Origin: Nipponacmea schrenckii
Lineage: Eukaryota > Mollusca > Gastropoda > Lottiidae
Assembly: GCA_030562195.1 (NCBI GenBank)
Contig: JAUJPP010000003.1
Location: 24,893,398 to 24,957,397, forward strand
DNA length: 64,000 bases
Direction of reading: 5' to 3'
Below are positions 13,650-45,935 of the stretch, one piece after another (position 1 is the first letter of the stretch; each line of letters starts with the position of its first letter). Under the pieces are notes generated by a model. That model was not told the DNA's origin. It did no database searches and was given only the letters and a program-made list of their open reading frames with translations. The translations under genes were made by a program, and so were the position numbers.

Positions 13650-13655
13650 TTTATT
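13650..13655 (-). terminator. MAO1 polyadenylation signal
   Basis: TTTATT on the plus strand reads AATAAA on the minus strand, about 36 nt past the MAO1 stop codon. It would give a very short 3' UTR; a more distal site is possible. Confidence 0.4.
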
Positions 13656-13690
13656 TAATTAAAAGGTCCTTTAAAACAGCATGGCTCCAT

Positions 13691-16600
13691 TCATTTAGGA
13701 GAAATGTGCCATTTTTTACCGAAAATAAATCCTAAAATTAATATTCCACCTAAACCAGCTGATAATTTTAACCACTTTTTAGATCCCATGGAATAATGTA
13801 CATTTCTTTGATAAGTTATTCCTGACTGTTGTAAATCATCAACTGTAAGAGACTGTGGTCGTACTTCTTGCAGGATTTCTACAGCTGTACGTATTCCAGC
13901 CTGTACGGCTCCACTCATATAACCACACCATTGTGTAGCTGATTCTGTTCCTGCAAAATGTATTCTGAAAAAAAATAATCACTTTATCATAATAACAGAC
14001 CATATAGTATTTAAGGGCATACACCAAAATTGCCTACATGGCTTTAAATTTAGATAAAGCGTACATTGTTCTGTATTGATTCTATGATTTTTGGTTTTTG
14101 AGATATTGTTATTGATGTCATATCCATAATACAAAAATAAGATATAAATACCTTTGAAAAGGTTTTCTTACACCATCAACAAAATATCTCATATTTCCAG
14201 TTGCTAGGCAACAAACAGGTGCCCCTACTATATAAGGTTCTTTATTCCAATCTTGTTCTCTATAATCAATAAAATCTAAACAACTTCCTCCCCAAAATAC
14301 AGATAACTGATGCAACACTGATTTCTGTCTTTCTTCTGGCTAGTTTTAATAGAAATGAAAAGAAATTGATAAAAAGAACCTATAGCTATAATCTTTAAAG
14401 CTTTTAACTGTCAAAACTTGAAAAGTAGAAGGCCTCAGTTCTTCCAATGCAAGAGAAAAGACAACTATTATTATTCTATATAAAGATATTTCTATTAGAA
14501 ATAGAGTTTTTTGTCCTACTATCCTGAACTAATTGAGCTAATGAAGGAAATTTTGCCAAGAAAGCCCCATCAACCTATTTTATGATTTCCAACTGTCATA
14601 GCCTGTAGCAGACAGGGCTTAAGTTTATTTTCCCATTTGAAAGACTAGATGCTTTTACATCACCTTGAGCCCTGGACCCTCAGGTAAGCGAGGGAGCATC
14701 TAACTCATATCTTTAATAGGAAAGACAAGCTATTGGACATTAAAGAGACCAGCTGAAAACTAGTCATTTGTTAGAAGCTCTCAGCATCTCATCAAATTTT
14801 CTAACTTACTGTTTTATCCATATATTGAACACACTGATAGCCAGATATAAAAGCCACTAAAGCTGGGTTATTATTGTGGGTGGTAGCATCAAATACTAAA
14901 CATATAGGTCCTGTTTCACAATCTGATAGTATACTAGTACCACCATTACTGACTACTTCCCCGGAATATCCTCGTTCTCTCCAAAACGCCTACAAAATAT
15001 AGTATCAGATCTCTATATAAGTATGTGAATAAGTTGTTCCTAAACAGTAATTCTGGTCGATAAATATATAAAATACATATTATTGGAACAGTGATATTTC
15101 AGAAAGAGATGTTCAGTTGACAAAAAATGAAATGATTGGAGTTTTACGTCCTACTCTTCTGCACCTTATGGGCTTAGTTCACAAACCTAGTCCCAGAGTG
15201 TGTTATAGAATTGAAAACAAAGGATGAAACTCTATATTTTGATAATTCATTTCCATATTTCCCCTTATATCAGTATGATCGGTATAGAGGTTGAATTTTT
15301 AGTTTCCACTCTAGTGTGGGGTGTTTTGGGTATAGAAAATATAAATTGTTTCAAGGTATACCAACACAATATGTGAGCCATTCACACATTTTAACAAATA
15401 AATTAAACAGACCCACCTCTTTATATGTTATAATAATTTTGCTCATGTTTCCTTTCGGAAAATGTCGGACAATTTCTAATTTAGAACTTGGTAACATCGG
15501 TTCAAACAAAATTCCCCCTACAAAAGATTTAAATAATTTTTTTTATATAGATCACCATGTCTGCCAAAATTTGAAGAAGGATCAAGTCCTGAAAGGTTAG
15601 CTTGTTAGCTTGTTAATTTGTTTTTTACTCCAATGACAAGACATGAGTGTCCTTATAATCCAAATGTACCAAAATATGTTTATTTGCCAGTTTTTCAAGT
15701 CATAACTTCAAAACTTAAGACTGTGCATAATATGTTGTTTTAAGGATTTCAATATATCATGTCACGGATTGGTAGATATTTCACTTAACAGCACAATAAA
15801 ATTTGAAAAAAAAAATAGAATAGAAAATATATTGCTAAATGTTTGCGTGTGAAAATTTAAAAGGTAAGAGTCTTCATCACATTGTTTCTGTATTTAATCA
15901 ATAAATCTTACCTAAAGCTGGTGGAGGTAATGCCATAATTAAATATTTACAACTATATTTGTCTCCATTTACAGTGGTAATAGTAACAATATCACTTCCT
16001 GTGGCCTGCAGAAAATAAACAATGAACTATAAATATTTTGATTCTGTTCTCAGCATGCTGTACGTCTGTGCTCACCGTGGAAATTTGAGCCTTAAAATTA
16101 ATTGTGTCTAGAATCATCCATGTTTGAATGTTAAAATGATGATTTCTTTTGAGACTTGTAGGGTATATGTATAGGATAGACATAGAAATAGAAAGTAAAA
16201 TACCTAGTTTGAGAATTATGTACTTTTCATGCAAATTGAGAAAATTTGAAGATTATTTACAAATATCAAGACTAAAACTCATCCTTGGAAAATGACAAAC
16301 CAAGCATTTGTGAAATATAAAATATACTACATATAGAAGGTACTGTTTGTAAGTGACTGATATACAATTTTTGTCTAGTTTACCTGGTGAACATGTACAA
16401 CAGGTTGGTTTAACTTGACTCTATCCTTACCAATTTTATCAGCTAGTTTCAAGGATACTTGTTGAGCACCTCCCTAAAGTAAAATAATTAGCCCAAAAAT
16501 CAGGTGAAGTGAGTAAGAATAAAAGCTTTCTCTGTACTTTTAATTCTTCTTAAGTCTATGGTTCATTCATTGGATAATATGTTATAGTTTGTTATGTAAA

Positions 16601-19510
16601 TTAGAGCAAATTTCTCAGAATTCAGGGGTTGATTTCAAATTTTGTTCAGAGAGCAAGGAACAAGAACCATAAAGTGTCATTTCTTATAAAATCACTAAAG
16701 GCAGTGCTTTATTTTTCAAGAAATTTTAATCTTATCTATTTATGCCAGGATTCCACAATTTTAGAACTATAAATTCCAGTTCACAACCAGGGCCATATTC
16801 CAAGATATCTTTTGTTGTAGGAATGGAATTTCTCAATGTAAAATTCTACACTTCCAATGAATTCTTACCTAAGATTTTTATATATCAAGGAACACAAGGG
16901 AATAAATAATGGTAAAGCTAACATCTTAAATAAAAAAAAGTTTTTAGTATAAAACAGGGCCTACATTAAATCTTCAGTTTACTCACCTGTATTTTGAATT
17001 CTTGAGCAGCATTTTCTGTACATTCTGTTAGGTTCTTAAGACCATCAGAAGAATCAAGATACAGTAAAAAGAATAACAATGAAAATTGTGACGGTTCCAT
17101 ACCCAAAATACCTCTGTTGGCAGCATATATAGTATCTCTGGCACCTGAAATGGACATAAAATAGAAATCTTCTTCTTCTCTGAACCACATTGGGCTATGG
17201 AAGACTGATACTGACAATGCCAATTTGCAATGAAGTGAAACAAAATACAGGTATTAATGAAAATTATAATAGAATTTAAATGACTGACCATTTCCAAGTT
17301 AGTTCCGGTTCAAAATAATCTCTTAATTTCTAATTATGCATCAAGTATAATTTTGCCAGGACTGACTCTTATCTGATATAATCCTTAAGCTACATTTAGG
17401 GGTAGAGATCACATGAAATAATGGACAAAATTTTATGGTATACTACTCCTAGGTTTTATTACACCCAACAATTTAACAATCTACATTGTCATCATCAGAT
17501 GAAAATTGATGATGACAATGTAGATTGTTAAATTGTTGTTTTTAATAAACCCTAGGAGTAGTATACCATAAAATCTTGTTCGTTATTTTATCAGATATAG
17601 TCTGGACTATTAATATTACTCTTACTTTAGTAACATCAATTGTCTTTGATTTTGTGTACCTGTAGTCCATGTATTTTGTTGTATAAATGTATCTAAAGTT
17701 ATGGAATCCCAATAAACAGATTTAGGACAAGTCCATGGATCATGGATACTGACTTTTTTTCTCAGTTTTTCAATCTGAAAAAAAAGGAAAAGATTGTGTA
17801 ATGTAGTGAGAAACTGGAAGCATAATTAAGAAATCTCTCAATGAGTATCACACTTCAACTTGCTTCAAGACCCAAATGCCTCACTATCTAAGACCTTATG
17901 TACTTGTGTATATGTGTATTTCGGTCACTCATTCATGTAATACACATGTTCTTATGTATTTTTAAACAAAGTGAACATCTGTAACTGGATCAATGGCCTT
18001 TGGGTTTGATAAGTAAATGTATCTTTTTGATCTGTAAATATATATAAAAGAAAACAAGGGACTAAATTATGATATAACAAAACTTAAGGTTTCAACATAA
18101 TTGTGTCGTCATCAGATGAAATGAAGAAGAGGGGGTATACATCTGATGACGACATGTATATTGTTGAATAGTGTTGTACCGTTATTAAAGAAGTGTGTTC
18201 TACCATAATGTATTCTCTTGTGTTATTTTATATAATAATATGTGCTCTCTGCTTCTTAATGTCTTACAAATCTTAGATCTGAAAATGTTACTATCAGCTC
18301 CTCACCTTCCATATATAGTTCTGTAAATCTAATAAGGCAAGAAAGGACAAGGAAGGAATGTCTGATTGATAAGTCCGAGGTTTAAAATCACCAAGCTGCA
18401 TAAATTTAGTACCATTTGTATATTGTTTGTATGTTTCTATACCCAACTCTTGTAGTAATTTCATTATATGGGTTTGAGACCTGAAATGGGAAAAAAAATG
18501 ATATGAATTCCTTTAAATAATATCTTTAAAGTAAGTAAAGAATTCACTCTAACATATGATTTAATGTCATATTCCTCAATCACAAAAATCAGTTGTCAAC
18601 AGCAACTGCAACAGATGTCTCAAAGACAATATCAAGTCAGATTTATTGTCTTAAGGACTCTAAAACTACTCTTAGGAATTGGGATAAATAGAGATACTTC
18701 AATGCCCATCTCTTCAAAAAAATAAAATAATTCCTCTTCCTACCTGCCAACCCACTGACCCCCTAAATCCCAGTGATCTTCTCCATTTGCTGCCTTTAAA
18801 GGTAAAGTTAATGTTCTACCTCCAACACGTTCTGCAAAAAAAAAAAATTCATATAAACTCAAAACTTGTAGTTATTACTGTCAAAAAAAAATTTCTTATT
18901 TCTTTAAAATTATTTATCATTAGCCTAATTAGTTGCTTTTTTATACATTGGCTCATAGTATTTCTATTCTTTTGAGACAATTTTTGTTTGAACATATTAT
19001 ATAGAATGAAACATTCAAAAACTTATAAATAGCCTAAGCAAACTAGAGGAGTTTTTAGGGTCATGGATTATACAGTTATATACCAGGACCGTCGCCAGGG
19101 TGGGGCCCATGGGAGCTGGGCCCCATCAAGCGAGAATTAGGCACCACCTTATTTTAGTTCAGCAATGCTTCATCTAGTGTCTATCGACATCCTTCCTGAA
19201 TGCACGTTAACTTTTTGACAACCCCATCTCCTCGAACCCAGTTTGCCGGCTCCTTGACAATAATTCAGAGCCCCAGCACCAATTCAATCCTGGCGACGGG
19301 GCTGTTATACACAAACCTATAATCTACATGTATAATGTATGGCTATGTGACACTAAGTAAAAACTCCCAAACTCACAACGGTAACATACCTTTTGCTTCT
19401 AATATCAGGACATCTAAACTTGGGTCCCGTTTCAGTAGGTGATGAGCAGCTGTCAAACCCGAAATACCAGCCCCAACAATTATGACATCGCGGGGTTTCG
19501 GATTGTCCAT
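13691..19510 (-). CDS. MAO-like flavin amine oxidase, membrane-tailed (MAO1)
   Basis: Eleven exons, in transcript order: 19510-19390, 18831-18744, 18480-18306, 17774-17660, 17144-16987, 16473-16384, 16005-15912, 15517-15417, 14989-14810, 14339-14152, 13964-13691. Phases join throughout, giving 527 aa, the same length as human MAO-A. The N-terminal FAD-binding motif is [14 protein letters not shown] (Gly-x-Gly-x-x-Gly), followed by the ERVGGRT and GGQWVG motifs. Near the end are [17 protein letters not shown] and a hydrophobic tail (about residues 500-520) flanked by lysines, as in outer-mitochondrial-membrane MAO. The lysine equivalent to MAO-B Lys296 is present ([12 protein letters not shown]). 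The flavin-linking cysteine (MAO-B Cys397) aligns without gaps to Ala414, so FAD is probably not covalently bound through this position. The gene starts 350 bp from NDUFAB1, head to head. The amine substrate cannot be told from sequence. Confidence 0.88.
14500..14605. repeat. copy of the 'TTTTACGTCCTAC' repeat family (diverged)
   Basis: In the MAO1 intron between exons 9 and 10. It contains GAGTTTTTTGTCCTACTATCC, GAGCTAATGAAGG, AAATTTTGCCA and TTTCCAACTG, in the same order as the copy at 55905-56045. Confidence 0.55.
15128..15180. repeat. copy of the 'TTTTACGTCCTAC' repeat family
   Basis: In the MAO1 intron between exons 8 and 9. It reads AATGATTGGAGTTTTACGTC, then CTACTCTTCTGCACCTTATG and GGCTTAG, and is the cleanest core copy in the window. 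Confidence 0.65.
17423..17581. repeat. ~158-bp perfect-type fold-back element in MAO1 intron 4
   Basis: The left arm carries TTTTATGGTATACTACTCCT, AGG, then CAATTTAACAATCTACATTG and TCATCATCA. The right arm is its inverse, with only a few mismatches, around a loop near 17498-17507. It would form a long hairpin in the pre-mRNA. Confidence 0.85.
18030..18290. repeat. imperfect inverted-repeat element, CATCTGATGACGAC family
   Basis: GTCGTCATCAGATG and CATCTGATGACGAC face each other. The right part (TATTAAAGAAGTGTGT, CTTGTGTTATTTTATA, ATATGTGCTC, TCTTACAAATCTTA) matches the right end of the element at 54290-55012. Confidence 0.6.
19084..19304. repeat. TIR element 'CAGGACCGTCGCCAGG' in MAO1 intron 1
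   Basis: CAGGACCGTCGCCAGGG at the left and ATCCTGGCGACGGGGCTG at the right are imperfect reverse complements about 220 bp apart. Between them the DNA is GC-richer than its surroundings, which suggests a relatively recent insertion. No transposase frame is present. Confidence 0.65.
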
Positions 19511-19860
19511 TACTTGAAGTTTTGTTTTGAAGAAATTCACTCCAAAGTTCAAGTCAAACAAAAGTTATCTCCCTTGACACTGGTTTGTCTTAATAGTTCA
19601 ATGTACTCAAATATAATCTATAGCTAGGCAACGATTATATATTTGTCTGTCCAGGGAGGTGCCCGATTTTCCAAAATTAATTTGTTTTGTGTTTATTGCT
19701 TCCTTTTGAAATACGTGTAAATACTTTCTTCATTTAGACGTTCATTCCGTAATTGGAAAATGTACGGTACAACTAGACAAAGTATGGTACATTTGCGTTC
19801 TTGCAGTAGCATAATCTCTTCTCTCATGTACGGTGCATTGTGGTACGAAGCTATAACAAC
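19511..19860. promoter_or_regulatory. bidirectional promoter region, MAO1 / NDUFAB1
   Basis: The two start codons face away from each other with 350 bp between them, so both leaders and core promoters must lie here, unless either has an unseen upstream noncoding exon. I see no clear TATA box. Both products are expected in mitochondria: MAO on the outer membrane and the acyl carrier protein in the matrix. Confidence 0.6.
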
Positions 19861-21700
<1,840 letters not shown>

Positions 21701-22176
21701 TTTATTTGGGTTAGTATGAGTTCAAACCTATTGAAAGATGCAATATTAGTGTCTTTATTTTCTATGGAAGCATATAGACCTCAATAACAAGTTCCCCCAC
21801 AATTCGTTTAAATAGACAGATTCACCTTTCCTTTGACCAATAATACCATACAGTCTATTTTAAAAATGTATAAGTGTCCACAGCTCAGAATTTAAACCTT
21901 CAATCGCCATGTAAGTCCAGAATAAGCTTGATTGAATGTTAAAACAACTACTCTTTCTTGAGACTTTGTCAATTATAGAAAAGACAGTAATAATAATATT
22001 CCTAGTTTGAGGTATTTTTTAACTAATTTCGTGATTTTCTTTGAATATTAATATACAAAATTTAAGAAAATCTCTTCAATTCAAAATATTTTTTCCAGCT
22101 GATGTTAATTGTAATTTCGCACTTTTTTTTTATGCTTTCAGATTTTAGTTTCTTTTATATAAGGAAGGAAGTGTAC

Positions 22177-22182
22177 AATAAA
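22177..22182 (+). terminator. NDUFAB1 proximal polyadenylation signal
   Basis: AATAAA, 477 nt after the NDUFAB1 stop. Confidence 0.4.
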
Positions 22183-22611
22183 TATGCAAGGTGCCAAGGA
22201 TATTTTTGAAGATTTGTGAAAATTCTGTGAATGTTTCATTTAAGTGTAAAGTTGAATGAAATTAAGACATCAGAAAAAGTTGTTCTGTACACAATTTCAC
22301 CTTAGCTGAACTTAGTACAGGTCAAATGTGAACTAATTCTTATCAGATTTGTTAAATTAATGTAATTTAGAAAAAAAAACAGTGCTATATTATGATTCTT
22401 AGTATTTTTTTTTTAAAGATAAGGTTGTTATAGAAACAATTTGTTAAAATTAAAAATTAACTCTTTCACAAGCTCTTTTCGTTCCAAGGTATATAAGAAT
22501 TACAAACTTCAGACATTTCTCTAGGTCCCAGAGTTCAAACTATTTCTGGTATGTAAATAATGGAATGAGTCAACAGCATCTTCAAAAACATTGTGTACTA
22601 TGCTTGACCAC

Positions 22612-22617
22612 AATAAA
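22612..22617 (+). terminator. NDUFAB1 distal polyadenylation signal
   Basis: AATAAA in CACAATAAAACTT, with a second AATAAA shortly after. It is a likely 3' end for the longer UTR. Confidence 0.4.
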
Positions 22618-22919
22618 ACTTATTTGTGAAATAAAATGAATTGAGTGCTATCTTTATGTGTCATCCCTAGACAGTAGGTATTCTCAAAAAAATATTATGC
22701 TCTAAAGCTAAGAATTTATAAAGATGAAAGACAGAATAATAAATGCAGATGGTAAGGAAAGGAGTTATTTCCCTTCAAAATAATTTGGACTGGCTTTGTG
22801 CAATGATAATCAGGTCTGTAGAGACATTATTTCTGCACATTTCCCCAACAAAATATCTTGGCTCTTCATTTCATACCCATCTTACCTGTGATTCAATATT
22901 CAGCAACAATAATGTTCAG

Positions 22920-23672
22920 TAAGGTTCTGAGTATCGCCAATCGTGCCCGTGCCATAATAAGGTACTTATTGCGATAAGAGTCATGATACGATACAAGGGT
23001 TGAGATATTATGCATATCACAATAAAAGGGTCCAAATACAATAAAAAGATTCCGATATGATACATATTGCGATAAAAGGGTCACAATACGATACAAGGGT
23101 TGAGATGATTTATATTGCGATAAAAGGGTCACAATAAAATACAAGGGTTGAGAGATACACATGTCACGATAAAAGGGTCATGATGCGATACTAGGGTCGA
23201 GATATGATTTATATTGGGGTCACAATATGATACAAGAGCGGAGAGATATGATACATGTCGCGATAATAGGGGCATATTGTGATAAAAAGTTCACGATGAA
23301 AGGGTCACATGAGATACAAGGGTTGAGATATGATATATATTGTGATAAAAGGGTCACGATAAAATACAAGGGTTAAGAGATATGATACATGTCACGATAA
23401 AAGGGTCATGATACGATACAAGGGTTGAGAGATATGATACATGTCATGATAAAAGGGTCACAATACGATACAAGAGTTGAGAGATATGATACATGTCATG
23501 ATACGATACAAGGGTTGAGATACGATGCATATTGTGATAAAAAGGTCACAATACAATACAACATTTAAGAGATATGATACATGTCATGATAAAAGGGTCA
23601 TGATGTGATACTAGGGTTGTGATATGATTTATATCGCAAAAAGGGTCAGATACGATACTAGGGTTGAAATGC
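22920..23672. repeat. irregular tandem array, GATAAAAGGGTCACGATACG type
   Basis: About 15-17 imperfect units of 40-50 bp combine GATAAAAGGGTCA, a CGATAC tract, ACAAGGGTTGAGA and TATGATACAT. A short related stretch lies at 30655-30725, and a further one at 31025-31110, both in Rac1 intron 2. The former is preceded by GTATTGCCAATCG, which parallels GTATCGCCAATCG at 22931. Confidence 0.8.
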
Positions 23673-24118
23673 TAAGTAATAAATAAACAACAATTGATAA
23701 ATGTTATTATTTTTAATATTACATTAGAAGCATATTCTATACATACAAAAAGTTGCAATAATACGGTATAATTCATATATACTCACTGATAAACTGATAT
23801 TCTTTCATAATAGTGGTGAAATTGTTATTCAAAACATAGCCAAATATCTTGCAAATATATTTATACATATTAGACAATGTTATTTAATCTTTCAGTAGAT
23901 ATTAGGTTTTACAGTTGAAATATTTCTGTCTTAGCTCAAGTTTCAAGAGAACTTTCATAACACTAAATTCGAGCTTTTTGATCAGCTGATGTGGAAGCCC
24001 AAACTGAAGAAAACAGAGGCCTTGTTTGATTGATATTAACTCAGATCTTAGCTGTTGTTGTCTTAATATTTGCAGTCATTGATGTACTTGATGTCATTTT
24101 TTACTGATTTATTCACAG

Positions 24119-24282
24119 TAGCAGGGCTGTTGAATTATTTTGTCATTTGGACATTTTGCAGCAACCTTGAAATTTGATCTTTTATTAATTGACATAATAT
24201 TTCAAAGATAAGTTCCAATCCATCTTTTTAAAATAAAATATCTGAATGTACATAAATTCTAATAAAAACAGACCCTGCTCTA
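24119..24282. repeat. MITE, TIR TAGCAGGGCTGTT
   Basis: TAGCAGGGCTGTTGAATTAT at the left and AACAGACCCTGCTCTA at the right form imperfect inverted ends of a 164-bp noncoding element. Confidence 0.6.
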
Positions 24283-25524
24283 ATCAGATTCCAACATAAG
24301 CTAATCATAATTAGAATCTGAGTTGAATTGAATCAAACAAGGCCTGTGTGGTACCTTATCCCTATAACAATCTGTACAAACTCTACATAATAAATCTGAA
24401 ATAAGATCATTAAAATTTCATAAGAAAAGGAGAAAATATCAAGGCGCATGAAAAAAAAAATTCAGTTTGTTTGTAGCTTTAGCAAGGGGAGGTAAAAGTC
24501 TTCAAAGTTAAAACCCTTGCCATTTTCTCATAATTCATAAATAATTATCTCCCTTGGCATGTTTAATGTTCATTTTTCAGGAACACATATTGACAAGATT
24601 ATCGGATAAATTTCGCATGGGCTAGGTTTGACAAGACTCTACCACCCTTTGCAATAGCAAGAAAGTTTAACATGTGATCTAGCTGATAATAGGTCTATTT
24701 GTAATATCATTGGGATGCAGGTACATAGATAATGAAACACCTTATAAACACTTATATACAAATAAATTTCTTAGAATATAGACAATTTATGTAACATGAT
24801 ATTAGGAATCAAATAGCAAAATAATTATTTCTTATAAAATTTGAAGAAAAAAAAACATAAGTAACTATAAGACAAGAAATGACAGATTCAATTCATTTTA
24901 AAAAGTATAGTCTAGAAATGAAATCTGTGCACATACAGGAACAATTAAGGAAGAAGATTAACGAAGACGTGTTAATTGTGTGTGTTGTGTTTATATCTTT
25001 ATATAAGTTCTCCTAAATGTTGTTCAAATTGTATATAAACATAACCAGTCCAGTTCATATTAAGGTAATGAACTGTAGTACTTGGTTCTTCACTTATGAG
25101 ACTCCTATTGTGCTGATTGCTATTCAAACTATGCAAAAAGGGAGCAAGTGATATCAAAACCTAGGAAAGCCGAGGTCAAGAGCCTACTTGACATTTTTGC
25201 TTCGGGGCTAGCAGCTTGACCTGAAGGCCAGACAAGACTCGTACTGTGTTAATTACTATTCAAACTACAGAAAAATTGACTTATCTTGTTTATGATTCAA
25301 ATCACTCTTGGATGTACACAGAAATCCTTACTGGACTTTACCTAGGCTTATCTACGGCAGATACCACGACTATGTTCATCATATCATTTCATTTCATTAT
25401 GTTAGGAATAAGTCACTCTCTCTTTTAAAACACCTTGTCCCATAGAAAAAGATCCAAGTCTATTCCTGGGACTTCTGCAGCTAAAATATTCCAGCTGTCT
25501 CTCTTCAAGAGTCTTTCTTGACCC

Positions 25525-26005
25525 TTGTTCAGATAAAAGCCATATCAGCTGAAGAATATGGTCTTGTCCGGATGAAAGCCGTATCAGCTGAAGAACATGG
25601 CCTTGTTCAGATGAAAGCCGTATCAGCTGAAGAACATGGCCTTGTCCAGATGAAAGTCTGATCAGCTGAAGAATATGGCCTTGTCAGAGAAGCTATCAGC
25701 TGAAGAAATGGTGTCAATGAAAGCCTATCAGCTGAAGAACATGGCCTTGTCAAGATGAAAGCCATATCAGCTGAAGAACATGGCCTTGTCCAGATGAAAG
25801 CCTATCAGCTGAAGAATATTGCCTTGTTCCGATGAAAGTCTGATCAGCTGAAGAAATGGCCTTGTGATGAAAGCCATAGCTGAAGAATATGGCCTTGTTT
25901 GGATGAAAGCCATACCAGCTGAAGAATATGGCCTTGTTCATATGAAGCCATATAAGCTGAACAATATGGCTTTGTTCAGATGAAGCCATATAAGCTGAAG
26001 AATAT
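25525..26005. repeat. tandem array, ~39-bp unit
   Basis: Units read GTATCAGCTGAAGAACATGG then CCTTGTCCAGATGAAAGCC, about 12 copies with indels that break any frame. It is located beyond the Rac1 3' end. Confidence 0.85.
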
Positions 26006-27031
26006 GGAAAAGGGCAGGGCCTTTCCTTGATAAGTTTTTCAAATGAATTTATCATTCTTAAAGATATCTAATAACAGAGATTTCTGAGTTCCTTTATTTT
26101 TGAAAAACTCTTAAACAAGTCATTCTAGTTTAAAATTGTGAAAACAATGATACAGAATAAGGTCATTTCTTGTGTAACAGCTTATTACTAATTAATATTC
26201 CCTATAATTGCTTAATATATTACAAGAAAATAATATAGCACATTAATATAAATATCCAAACTTTCTATATACTGCCAACAAGTGCAAAACAGAAACCAAA
26301 ATAAATAGGAAAGCCAAATTAAGCAAACACTAGAATCTAAAAAAAAACAAAATATACCAAAATTCTCAAGAGGAAAGGGGGGGTTAAAAATACAAATGAA
26401 TTATGAAAACAGTTTTTTTATGTTACTTGCTTTATTCCTTGTTCCCTTTCTATTCTTATTCTTCTCTATATTTACTGACAATGACCTTCTTTATTCATTG
26501 ATGATTTGAAAAAAAAGATTTGCAAGGAATATCTTTGATTCAATTAAAGAAAAACATAATCAAATTTTGTGATAGATTTAATATAAAAGATAAAAGATTA
26601 TTTTGTTCATATATAATCAGTCAATTGCTTTTTAATTTGCGTCAATGAAAGTGGTTTTAACTTATTTAACTTAAATAAAACATACAAGACATTGAAAATA
26701 AATGGTGTAATTTAAGATAAGTTTTATATAGATTATGTCATCAAATTAGTTCCCTTTAAACAGGAAAACACAAAATTGAAGGCAACATTTTGAAAATATA
26801 ACAAATGATAAAAATGTTAATAAAATCTAATGTTGAAGTGAAAGTAATTTTATTTCTTGAAAGCTTTTCCACATTCTTTTTTTATATCTTGATTTTTTTA
26901 ATATTTTATCTTTTCTTTCTAACAAGGTAAATTGTGTTTCCTCCCCACCATACCAGGGTGAATTCCTGTATCAAATAATTAACAAATTGAAAGTAATATA
27001 AAATAGACAAAAATCTAATTTGTATTACCGA

Positions 27032-45935
<18,904 letters not shown>

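Larger units (their letters stand above)
22640..27031. other. spacer between convergent NDUFAB1 and RAC1
   Basis: No gene recognised. It contains two tandem arrays (22920-23672, 25525-26005) and a MITE (24119-24282). The Rac1 3' UTR lies in the right part, but its end is not resolved. The frames inside the arrays are repeat translations, not genes. Confidence 0.6.

Noticed and set aside
22920..23672. CRISPR-like array
   Set aside because: The units are irregular, adjoining and of variable length, with no unique spacers, and the genome is eukaryotic.
25750..26055. 101-codon minus-strand frame in the spacer
   Set aside because: It lies within the 39-bp tandem array and has no homology I recognise.
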